A stretch of DNA of 5,270 nt, taken from Pseudomonadota bacterium. GTDB lineage: Bacteria > Pseudomonadota > Alphaproteobacteria > Rhizobiales > Xanthobacteraceae. The notes below the pieces were generated by a model. The model searched no databases and was not told the origin of the DNA. It saw only the letters and a program-made list of their open reading frames with translations. This document shows, piece by piece, positions 1-5,270 of this stretch (its first letter is position 1; each line of letters begins with the position of its first letter). The DNA lies in assembly GCA_023430245.1 (NCBI GenBank), contig JAEZBA010000543.1, positions 1-5,270 on the forward strand. The letters are read 5' to 3'. The translations under genes and the position numbers were made by a program.

Positions 1-869
1 ACATAGACGTTCTTCGCGTAGTAATTCAGCGCGTCCTTGACGACCTGCTCCTTGCCCTGCCAGGTCGGCACGAATTTCACGAAGTCGGCCCCCGCCTGCT
101 CCGGATTATCCATCACGTCCTTCATGCCGCGCATCGCCGCGCTGACGAATTTCTGGATCATCTGCGGGTTCTTTTTGATCATCTCGTCAGAAACCGCGAT
201 GCCCTGCGCCAGATGCGGGAAATATTGATCGGTCGGGATCACCTTGACCTTGGTGCCGGTGGCCTGAACCAGCGCCAGCCAGTCCGGCACGCCCGCCATG
301 CCCTGCGACTTGCCGGTGGCGACCGATTCCCACACGCCGGTCGGGCCGGCCTGCTGCACATTCACGTCGTTCTGCGTCAGCCCGGCACTCGCGAGCAGAC
401 CGATCAGCGCATAGAAAGTGGTGTCCTGGAACGACAGCACGGTCAGCGTCTTGCCCTTCAGGTCGGCCGGCTTCTCGATGCCGGCATCCTCGCGCACCAC
501 CGTCTGCATGAAGCCCTTGCCGCCGAACAGCGCGACGATCTTCACTGGCACGCCATTGGCGCGCACCATGATCGGGCCATCGCCGACGATGCCGCCGATC
601 GGCGCGTTGCCAGCACCGACCATCTTCGCCACTTCGACGCCGCCGCGCGCCACCTGAAAGTCGACGTCCAGTCCGACATCCTTGAAATAGCCCTTGCCCT
701 TGGCAAGCTGCAGCGGCGCGAAGGCCGGAAGGATCGGCGGCGCGGGAAACAGATAGGTCACCTTTTCCTGTGCCAGCGCCTGGGGCGCTGCAAACCCGGT
801 ACCGAGGGCTGCGGCCAAAGCGGCGACGGCCAGCCTTCGGGTGATGGCGGATGGTCTGGAAGCGGTCAT
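1..869 (-). CDS. ABC transporter periplasmic substrate-binding protein, NMT1/TauA-like (C-terminus cut by window edge)
   Basis: This is the solute receptor of an ABC importer of the nitrate/sulfonate/taurine/thiamine-precursor class. It should bind its ligand in the periplasm and deliver it to the permease. Translation from the ATG at 869 gives 289 residues with no stop, running off the left edge; family members are usually about 320-340 residues, so little is missing. Residues 1-33 form a signal peptide: a basic segment with RR at 11-12, a hydrophobic Ala/Leu core and a likely cleavage after ALA (31-33). The RR context is only weakly Tat-like. The mature part starts with the typical family pattern FAPLQLAKGKGYFKDVGLDV (50-69) and later has EKPADLKGKTLTV (132-144). 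A GAGGG ribosome site lies 11 bases upstream. An in-frame GTG at 887 is a less likely start because it overlaps that site. The gene is divergent from the ATPase-permease pair that presumably completes the transporter. The ligand is unknown. Confidence 0.9.
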   Translation of the reverse strand, partial: MTASRPSAITRRLAVAALAAALGTGFAAPQALAQEKVTYLFPAPPILPAFAPLQLAKGKGYFKDVGLDVDFQVARGGVEVAKMVGAGNAPIGGIVGDGPIMVRANGVPVKIVALFGGKGFMQTVVREDAGIEKPADLKGKTLTVLSFQDTTFYALIGLLASAGLTQNDVNVQQAGPTGVWESVATGKSQGMAGVPDWLALVQATGTKVKVIPTDQYFPHLAQGIAVSDEMIKKNPQMIQKFVSAAMRGMKDVMDNPEQAGADFVKFVPTWQGKEQVVKDALNYYAKNVY

Positions 870-924
870 GGACTGAATATCCCTCACGGTGGTGCTTGTG
901 TCGTTGTGCCCCATTCCCGCGGGC

Positions 925-954
925 GTGACACCCTCGGATAAGTCTTACTATACT
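925..954 (+). promoter_or_regulatory. Sigma-70-like promoter for the ABC ATPase-permease operon
   Basis: GTGACA at 925-930 (5 of 6 to TTGACA) is followed by an 18-base spacer and TATACT at 949-954 (5 of 6 to TATAAT). It points toward the ATPase gene and implies a leader of roughly 95 bases. It is the best promoter-like pair in the 188-base divergent gap (870-1057). On the minus strand a TATAGT (952-947) could serve the binding-protein gene, but I see no convincing -35 partner for it. Found by eye against the consensus; no transcript data. Confidence 0.5.
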
Positions 955-968
955 CGACAGTCTCGTTT
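945..968. promoter_or_regulatory. Degenerate copy of the TetR operator in the transporter promoter region
   Basis: Arms TTACTATACT (945-954) and AGTCTCGTTT (959-968) flank a 4-base spacer. Compared with the perfect operator at 3366-3389, the left arm matches 7 of 10 and the right arm 9 of 10, with identical spacing. It overlaps the -10 element TATACT (949-954) and lies between the divergent starts at 869 and 1058, where a bound repressor could block transcription of the transporter genes. That the neighbouring TetR protein binds here is inference; the symmetry is weaker (6 of 10 pairs) than in the main operator. Confidence 0.5.
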
Positions 969-1057
969 TGCGCTATGCTGCCCGCAGCCTAACAATTGGT
1001 CCGAAGTTTGCTCTCGGTGTCGCCCATGCACTCTCTCAGCCAGCCGAAAGTCCTCGC

Positions 1058-1870
1058 ATGAAGCGGCTCGAATATCGCAAGGTTACGATGCGCTTCGCGG
1101 GCGCAAAAGGCGCCACTTTCACCGCTATCGAGGACGTCGACTTCTCGGTGGCCGACGGCGAGGTCGTATCGCTGATCGGCCCGAGTGGCTGCGGCAAGAG
1201 CACATTGCTCAATATCGGGTCAGGGCTCTACTCGCCGAGCCTTGGCGAAGCTTATGTGGACGGCGAACGGGTCGAGGGGCCGAACGACCACGTCGCGTTC
1301 ATGCTCCAGAAGGATTTGCTGCTGCCGTGGCGCACCATCGAGCAGAACGTGATGCTGGGCACCGAAATCCGCAATCTCGATGCCACCGAGAGCCGAAAGA
1401 AGGCGCGCGAATTGCTGCAGGCCTTCAAGCTCGGCGAATTCGCCGAACGCTACCCGCACCAGTTGTCCGGCGGCATGCGCCAGCGCGCCGCGCTCGCCCG
1501 CACGCTCGCGGTCGATCCGTCAGTGCTGCTGCTGGACGAACCGTTCTCCGCGGTCGATGCGCAAACCCGCATCATGCTGCAGCACGACCTGGCGCAGACG
1601 CTGATGAAGGCCAGGAAGACAGCCCTGCTCATCACCCACGATCTGCTCGAAGCCGTGATCCTGTCGGATCGGGTGCTGGTGATGAGCAAGCGGCCGGGCC
1701 GCATCATCGACGAGATCGTCATCGATATCCCCGAACGCGACCATCCGCTGAAGCGGCGGCGAGACCCCAAGGTCGCCGGCTATGTCGCGCGGCTGATGGA
1801 CAAGCTCGATATCGGCGAATATGCCGCCCAAGAGACGTCTCAGGAAGATGCGCAGAAGGAGCCGGCCTGA
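1058..1870 (+). CDS. ABC transporter ATP-binding protein, nitrate/sulfonate/taurine (SsuB/TauB-like) family
   Basis: This is the cytoplasmic ATPase that powers the importer; 270 residues, normal for the family. All nucleotide-binding motifs are intact: Walker A GPSGCGKST (41-49), Q-loop Gln84 in FMLQKDLLLPW, signature LSGGMRQR (136-143), Walker B VLLLDEP (156-162) with catalytic Glu161, D-loop SAVDAQT (164-170) and H-loop His194 in ITHD. The LLPW element after the Q-loop is typical of the SsuB/TauB/NrtD group. The ATG at 1058 is chosen because the usual family N-terminus begins there and a weak GAAAG ribosome site lies 7 bases upstream. An in-frame TTG at 968 would add 30 residues that do not look like the family and would start inside the operator-like site. 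The stop shares its last base with the permease start, so the two are translationally coupled. The last 20 or so residues are polar and look variable. Confidence 0.96.
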   Translation: MKRLEYRKVTMRFAGAKGATFTAIEDVDFSVADGEVVSLIGPSGCGKSTLLNIGSGLYSPSLGEAYVDGERVEGPNDHVAFMLQKDLLLPWRTIEQNVMLGTEIRNLDATESRKKARELLQAFKLGEFAERYPHQLSGGMRQRAALARTLAVDPSVLLLDEPFSAVDAQTRIMLQHDLAQTLMKARKTALLITHDLLEAVILSDRVLVMSKRPGRIIDEIVIDIPERDHPLKRRRDPKVAGYVARLMDKLDIGEYAAQETSQEDAQKEPA

Positions 1871-2661
1871 TGGATGCCGACCGTTCCGCCCTCGTCCGCC
1901 GCGGCACCATCGCGAGCGTAGCGATGCTGATCGTCTTTCTGGTCGCCTGGGAATGGGGGCCGGGCTTGCTGAATATCCCGCCCTATATCGTTCCGCCGAT
2001 GTCGGCGACCTGGAAGGAATTCCTGCGGATGTGGAGCGTCACGGCGCTCCCCTATCACACCGGCATCACTGCCTTCGAGGTGCTGGTCGGCTTCATCCTC
2101 GGCAGTCTACTCGGCGCGCTGATGGGTTACCTGCTCGGCATGTCGCCAACCGCGGAATTCGCTCTCTCTCCCTATATTCTCGCGCTGCAGATCGCGCCGA
2201 AGATCGCGTTCGCGCCGCTGTTCATCCTGTGGATGGGATTCACGATCTATCCGAAGATCCTGGTCGCGATCCTGATCGTGTTCTTTCCGGTGATGGTCAA
2301 CGTGCTGACCGCCGTGCGCGGCGTCGATCCCGACCTGATCAATCTCGCGCGTTCGTTCAAGGCGACGCGATCGCAGATTTTCTGGAAGATCGAGTTTCCG
2401 GCCTCGCTGCCGCCGCTGTTCGCGGGGCTTCGGATCGGCTCGACGCTGGCGGTGATCGGCGTCGTGGTCGGCGAACTGGTCGGCGGTAATTCGGGGCTTG
2501 GCTACCTGCTCTCGTTCGGCGAGGGACAGGGCAACACCGCAATGGTGTTCGTCACCATCATCATGCTCACGCTGGTCGGTGGCGTTGCCTATCTGCTGGT
2601 GATCTTGGCCGAGATGCGGGTGCTGCATTACATGCCAAAACGCGCGGCCGGCGGGATCTGA
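1870..2661 (+). CDS. ABC transporter permease, nitrate/sulfonate/taurine (SsuC/TauC-like) family
   Basis: This is the inner-membrane channel subunit, probably a homodimer, paired with the ATPase upstream and the binding protein at the left edge. It has 263 residues, typical for the family. Hydrophobic segments lie near residues 14-32, 68-92, 101-123, 127-149, 186-206 and 226-248, giving about six membrane helices. PKIAFAPLFILWMGF (110-124) is a family hallmark. The cytoplasmic EAA coupling loop that docks onto the ATPase is at about 154-187, ending IEFPASLPPLFAGLRIG. Within it the usual glycine is Lys164 (LARSFKATRSQ), which is atypical. The ATG at 1870 overlaps the ATPase stop by one base and has AAGGAG (1856-1861) 8 bases upstream. 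It is convergent with the TetR gene, with a hairpin between. Family assignment is firm; the substrate is unknown. Confidence 0.95.
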   Translation: MDADRSALVRRGTIASVAMLIVFLVAWEWGPGLLNIPPYIVPPMSATWKEFLRMWSVTALPYHTGITAFEVLVGFILGSLLGALMGYLLGMSPTAEFALSPYILALQIAPKIAFAPLFILWMGFTIYPKILVAILIVFFPVMVNVLTAVRGVDPDLINLARSFKATRSQIFWKIEFPASLPPLFAGLRIGSTLAVIGVVVGELVGGNSGLGYLLSFGEGQGNTAMVFVTIIMLTLVGGVAYLLVILAEMRVLHYMPKRAAGGI

Positions 2662-2685
2662 CGCCTCATGGCCGCGTGCTTTCTC

Positions 2686-2710
2686 CACCCTCCCCTGGAG
2701 GGGGAGGGTG
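2686..2710. terminator. Perfect G/C-rich hairpin between convergent genes; probable bidirectional terminator and dispersed intergenic repeat
   Basis: CACCCTCCCC (2686-2695) and GGGGAGGGTG (2701-2710) form a perfect 10-bp stem with the 5-base loop TGGAG. It sits in the 56-base gap between the permease stop (2661) and the TetR stop (2718), so it could end transcription from both sides. No T-run of classical length follows on either strand, so intrinsic termination is not certain. From memory, CCTCCCC-TGGAG-GGGGAGG-type palindromes are very common between genes in Bradyrhizobium and relatives, so this is likely one copy of a dispersed element. Confidence 0.65.
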
Positions 2711-2717
2711 AAACCCC

Positions 2718-3341
2718 TCACACCATCACATGCCGCAGCGCCGCTCCGATCCGCGCCTCGACATCGCGCGCGCTCGGCCCCTTGTCGATGCCGAGCAGCA
2801 TCTTCAGGTGCGAATAGCCGCGCAGCAATTCCAGAAACTCCTCGGCCGCGCGATGCGGATCGCTCACCTTCAGCGCGGAGTCGTTCCTGTGCCGGACGAA
2901 AAACGCCTCCAGCGGATCGATACAGGCCTGCGGTCCGGTGTCGTAGAATAGGCGGCCGAGCTTCGGAAAACGCCGGCACTCGGCGATGACGATGCGGTGC
3001 AGTTCCGCGGTGTCGCGCGCAAAGAAGATATCCGTCATCTTGCGCGCGTAAGCGCGCAGCGCCTCGCGGATCGGCAGCGCGAACACCTCCTCGATTTCGT
3101 CACTGACGAGTTGCTGGCAGGATTCGGTGATGACGCCGGCGAACAGCTCCTCCTTGCTGCCGAAATGGCGGTACACCGTCATTTTCGACACGCCGGCAAC
3201 CGCCGCGACCTCATCCATGTTCGCATCGCCGAAGCCGTGCTTGAGAAACACCGCCTTGGCGCCCTTCAGGATCGCCTCGCGCTTCTTGTCCGAGAGACCG
3301 CTTCGGCCCGGGCCTGCGGATTTTTCCAGCACGAGTGTCAC
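2718..3341 (-). CDS. TetR/AcrR-family transcriptional repressor (AefR-like C-terminal domain)
   Basis: This is a DNA-binding repressor expected to act as a dimer and to release DNA when a small ligand binds its C-terminal domain. It has 207 residues. The N-terminal TetR domain spans about 18-65: REAILKGAKAVFLKHGFGDA, then the helix-turn-helix with VAAVAGVSKMTVYRHFGSKEELF (45-67). The C-terminal part contains ECRRFPKLGRLFYDTGP (121-137), a pattern I associate with AefR-type TetR proteins. The start is the GTG at 3341, with AGGGA 10 bases upstream; no ATG is available before the in-frame stop upstream. The gene is divergent from the oxygenase genes across an 85-base gap containing a perfect operator-like palindrome, so autoregulation and control of the oxygenase operon are likely. 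The inducer is probably the oxygenase substrate or a metabolite, which is inference. Confidence 0.94.
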   Translation of the reverse strand: MTLVLEKSAGPGRSGLSDKKREAILKGAKAVFLKHGFGDANMDEVAAVAGVSKMTVYRHFGSKEELFAGVITESCQQLVSDEIEEVFALPIREALRAYARKMTDIFFARDTAELHRIVIAECRRFPKLGRLFYDTGPQACIDPLEAFFVRHRNDSALKVSDPHRAAEEFLELLRGYSHLKMLLGIDKGPSARDVEARIGAALRHVMV

Positions 3342-3358
3342 CTGGGTCGATTCCCTGC

Positions 3359-3387
3359 TTGCCGCAAACGATACTCCGCAGTATCGT
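3359..3387 (+). promoter_or_regulatory. Candidate promoter for the dioxygenase operon
   Basis: TTGCCG (3359-3364), a 17-base spacer and TATCGT (3382-3387) each match the sigma-70 consensus at 4 of 6 positions. The -10 element lies in the right arm of the TetR operator, so a bound repressor would cover it. The individual matches are weak; position and spacing are the main support. Confidence 0.35.
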
Positions 3388-3389
3388 TT
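3366..3389. promoter_or_regulatory. Perfect inverted-repeat operator for the adjacent TetR regulator
   Basis: Arms AAACGATACT (3366-3375) and AGTATCGTTT (3380-3389) are exact reverse complements separated by CCGC. Length, perfect symmetry and position midway between the divergent repressor (start 3341) and oxygenase (start 3427) genes are what is expected of a TetR-family operator. One site could repress both genes. A degenerate copy at 945-968 suggests that the transporter genes belong to the same regulon. Confidence 0.85.
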
Positions 3390-3396
3390 AGCTCAA
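3368..3396 (-). promoter_or_regulatory. Candidate promoter for the TetR gene
   Basis: On the minus strand TTGAGC (3396-3391), a 17-base spacer and TATCGT (3373-3368) mirror the plus-strand promoter candidate. The -10 element lies in the left arm of the operator, which would make the repressor autoregulated. Consensus matches are weak (4 of 6 each). Confidence 0.35.
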
Positions 3397-3414
3397 TTCC
3401 AATTCCAAACGTCC

Positions 3415-3419
3415 GGAGG
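3415..3419 (+). promoter_or_regulatory. Ribosome binding site that fixes the GTG start of the Rieske alpha subunit
   Basis: GGAGG lies 7 bases before the GTG at 3427. It is the strongest Shine-Dalgarno match in the window. It excludes the longer reading from an ATG at 3127, which would run through the repressor gene and the operator. Confidence 0.85.
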
Positions 3420-3426
3420 CTCTATC

Positions 3427-4776
3427 GTGCCGACACCGAACGATCTCGCATCTGCGGTACAGCCCGCGCGCGTTCACCGCAAACTCTACACCGATCCGGA
3501 GATTTTCAACCTCGAGATGGAGCGCATCTTCGGCCATGCATGGCTCTATGTCGGCCATGAAAGCCAGGTGCGCAATCCCGGCGACTATTTCCTGACGCAG
3601 GTCGGCCGCAAGGCCATGGTGGTGACGCGCGACGAGAGTGGCCAGCTACGGGTGCTGCACAATCAATGTGCACATCGCGGCGCGATGGTGGTGGCGTCGG
3701 ATTGCGGCCACGCCAAGGAATTCCAGTGTGTCTATCACGGCTGGACCTATCACCTCGACGGCCGGCTGAAGGCGGTGCCGCTCAATCACGGCTATCCGCA
3801 GGATTTCGACACCAAGAGCCCGCGCACCGCGATGACGCAGGTGCCGCGCGTCGAAAGCTATCGCGGCTTCATCTTCATCAGCCAGACGGCGGAAGGCAAA
3901 AGCCTGAAAGAGCATCTCGGCCATATGGCGACCTCGATCGACGACATGGTCGACCGCGCGCCGGATGGTGAGATCGAGATGGCCGGCGGCGTGTTCCGCC
4001 ATGTCTACAACGCCAACTGGAAGCTCTATCTGGAAAACCTGTGCGACGCCGCACATCCGTGGTTCACGCATCGCTCGTCGATCGACGCGGCGCAGCAGCA
4101 GAGCGACGAGGTCTATTCCGACGGCACCGGCGAAATCGCCATCCGTCAGATGCGCCAGAACGGCGCGCCCTATTCGTTCTGGGAAAATCAGGTCGGCATC
4201 TGGACCTATCCGAACGGGCATTCCTATCTGGGCGACTATCACGACGACAAGAAGCTGATCGCGTCGATGGAAGACCCGCTGTTTCGCGAATACATCGCGA
4301 CCCTGGAAGCGAAGAAGGGCAAGGACGAGGTCAAGCGCATCCTCGAAGTGCGGCGCTGGAATTCCAACCTCTATCCGAACCTGTCCTTCATGAGCTCGTT
4401 CCAGCAGCTGCGGGTCATCCACCCGCTCGCGGTCAATCGCACGCTGGTCTGCACCTACAATTTCAGGCTCAAGGGTGCGCCGGAGCAGATGTTCCGCAAC
4501 ACCATCGCCTTCGCCAATATCGTCAACGGCACCGGCTCGCTGGTGCTGACCGACGACCTGGAAATCTACAACCGTGTCGGCATCGGCCTTGCGAGCGAAG
4601 GCGCCGAATGGATCGAGATCGGCCGCGGCTATACCAGCGACGCGCGCGACGAACATGGCGGGCTGAAGGGCAAGAACTCCACCAGTGAGGTCTATATCCG
4701 CAACATGTTCGACGCCTGGCGCGGCTATATGCTGGGCGAAACGGCCAGTGCGAACGAAATGAAGGCCAGCGCATGA
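3427..4776 (+). CDS. Aromatic ring-hydroxylating dioxygenase, large (alpha) subunit, Rieske type
   Basis: This is the catalytic subunit of a two-component or three-component Rieske non-haem iron oxygenase, which uses O2 and electrons from a reductase to hydroxylate a ring, usually to a cis-diol. It has 449 residues, normal for alpha subunits. The Rieske [2Fe-2S] ligands are Cys81-x-His83 and Cys101-x2-His104 (CAHRG, CVYHGW). The catalytic domain has NWKLYLEN (197-204), the bridging Asp207, iron ligands His210 and His215 (DAAHPWFTH), and TDDLEIYNR with Asp377 as the likely third ligand. No key residue is missing. The GTG start follows GGAGG at 3415-3419. The stop overlaps the beta-subunit start by 4 bases (ATGA). 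The divergent TetR gene and operator indicate induction by the substrate or a product. Benzoate, anthranilate, salicylate or phthalate-like acids are possible relatives' substrates, but I cannot assign one. The electron-transfer partner is not in the window. Confidence 0.95.
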   Translation: MPTPNDLASAVQPARVHRKLYTDPEIFNLEMERIFGHAWLYVGHESQVRNPGDYFLTQVGRKAMVVTRDESGQLRVLHNQCAHRGAMVVASDCGHAKEFQCVYHGWTYHLDGRLKAVPLNHGYPQDFDTKSPRTAMTQVPRVESYRGFIFISQTAEGKSLKEHLGHMATSIDDMVDRAPDGEIEMAGGVFRHVYNANWKLYLENLCDAAHPWFTHRSSIDAAQQQSDEVYSDGTGEIAIRQMRQNGAPYSFWENQVGIWTYPNGHSYLGDYHDDKKLIASMEDPLFREYIATLEAKKGKDEVKRILEVRRWNSNLYPNLSFMSSFQQLRVIHPLAVNRTLVCTYNFRLKGAPEQMFRNTIAFANIVNGTGSLVLTDDLEIYNRVGIGLASEGAEWIEIGRGYTSDARDEHGGLKGKNSTSEVYIRNMFDAWRGYMLGETASANEMKASA

Positions 4777-5270
4777 CCGCAACCGCCCGCAAGACCGCAA
4801 GCGCGCTCTCCCGCGCCGATGCCGAGGATTTCCTCATTCACGAGGCGCGCCTGCTCGACGAGGCGCGGTTCGACGAATGGCTGGCGCTGTTCACGGCCGA
4901 AGCCCATTACTGGGTGCCGAGCGAACCCAATCAGGCAAGCGCGCTCGACACCGTGTCGCTGATGTATGACGACCGCCGGCTGCTGGAGACACGGGTGCGG
5001 CGCCTCGCCTCGCCGCGCATCTATTCGCAGGAGCCGCGCTCGCGCACCAGCCGCATCGTGACCAATGTCACGATCGAAGACAGCGATGGTCTCAACACCG
5101 AAGTCCGCTCCAAATTCATGATCGTGGAATATCGCCGCGAGGAGCAGCGCATCTTTGCCGGCACCTACCGGCATACGCTGGTTTCGACCGGCGGCGACAT
5201 CCGCATTGCCTTCAAGCGGATCGATCTGGTCAATTGCGACGCGCCGATGGACGGCCTGGTGGTGCCGTTC
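4773..5270 (+). CDS. Aromatic ring-hydroxylating dioxygenase, small (beta) subunit (3' end cut by window edge)
   Basis: This is the structural subunit that assembles with the alpha subunit, typically as an alpha3-beta3 hexamer. The 166 visible residues have the beta-subunit, SnoaL-like (NTF2-like) fold pattern: FLIHEARLLDEARFDEWLALF (20-40), AHYWVP (44-49), then SLMYDDRRLLETRVRRL (61-77) and TSRIVTNV (91-98). The segment near the edge, KRIDLVNCDAPMDGLVVPF, is the usual C-terminus of the family, so only a few residues are probably lost. The ATG at 4773 overlaps the alpha-subunit stop (ATGA), and GAAGG (4761-4765) lies 7 bases upstream within the alpha gene, indicating translational coupling and a fixed alpha:beta ratio. 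Two-subunit alpha-beta organisation places the enzyme with benzoate/naphthalene/biphenyl-type systems rather than alpha-only oxygenases. Confidence 0.94.
   Translation, partial: MTATARKTASALSRADAEDFLIHEARLLDEARFDEWLALFTAEAHYWVPSEPNQASALDTVSLMYDDRRLLETRVRRLASPRIYSQEPRSRTSRIVTNVTIEDSDGLNTEVRSKFMIVEYRREEQRIFAGTYRHTLVSTGGDIRIAFKRIDLVNCDAPMDGLVVPF

Noticed and set aside
916..923. CCCGCGGG palindrome in the divergent transporter gap.
   Set aside because: An 8-base G/C palindrome is expected by chance in GC-rich DNA and has no relation to the TetR operator motif.
213..941. A 242-codon plus-strand frame over the binding-protein gene.
   Set aside because: It is the shadow of the minus-strand NMT1-type gene, whose translation has a signal peptide and family motifs.
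968..1057. TTG-initiated 30-residue N-terminal extension of the ATPase.
   Set aside because: The extension does not look like the family, starts within the operator-like site and downstream of the promoter, and lacks a ribosome site. The ATG at 1058 fits the family N-terminus.
889..2661. A 590-residue open frame ending with the permease.
   Set aside because: Only the part from 1870 is the permease. The rest is an Arg/Pro-rich shadow of the ATPase gene in another frame.
2107..2979. A 290-codon minus-strand frame crossing the permease, hairpin and TetR gene ends.
   Set aside because: It spans two real genes and a hairpin, has low-complexity His/Arg/Asp-rich composition and no recognisable domain.
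3127..3426. A 100-residue N-terminal extension of the dioxygenase alpha subunit.
   Set aside because: It would overlap the TetR gene and the operator; GGAGG at 3415-3419 and the family length support the GTG at 3427.
3646..4800. A 384-codon open frame antisense to the dioxygenase alpha gene.
   Set aside because: It is a mirror of codon bias in a GC-rich gene. The alpha subunit on the plus strand has all its catalytic motifs, and the antisense product resembles no known family.

Overview
The window looks like an ordinary chromosomal stretch from a GC-rich alphaproteobacterium. The codon style, the protein families and the G-rich dispersed hairpin type at 2686-2710 fit the Bradyrhizobium/Rhodopseudomonas group best. 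That placement is inference, not a search result. I see no RNA genes, CRISPR array, insertion sequence or broken gene. Genes at both edges are cut by the window ends.

Layout. Positions 1-869 (minus) hold most of an NMT1/TauA-type periplasmic substrate-binding protein. It is divergent from an ATPase (1058-1870, plus) and a permease (1870-2661, plus) that complete a nitrate/sulfonate/taurine-type ABC importer. A perfect 10-bp-stem hairpin (2686-2710) separates the permease from a convergent TetR/AcrR-family repressor (2718-3341, minus). The repressor is divergent from a ring-hydroxylating oxygenase operon: a Rieske alpha subunit (3427-4776) and an overlapping beta subunit (4773 to the window end).

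How it works together. The 85-bp gap between repressor and oxygenase contains a perfect inverted repeat (two 10-bp arms, 4-bp spacer, 3366-3389), the obvious TetR operator. Promoter-like elements in both directions overlap it. A degenerate copy with the same spacing (16 of 20 arm positions identical) lies at 945-968. There it overlaps a good sigma-70-like promoter for the ATPase-permease operon, in the gap shared with the binding-protein gene. The simplest model is a small catabolic regulon in which one TetR repressor controls both uptake (ABC importer) and initial attack (dioxygenase) on one small, probably aromatic, acid. The substrate cannot be read from the sequence. Electron-transfer and dehydrogenase genes are not in the window and would be expected beyond the right edge or elsewhere.
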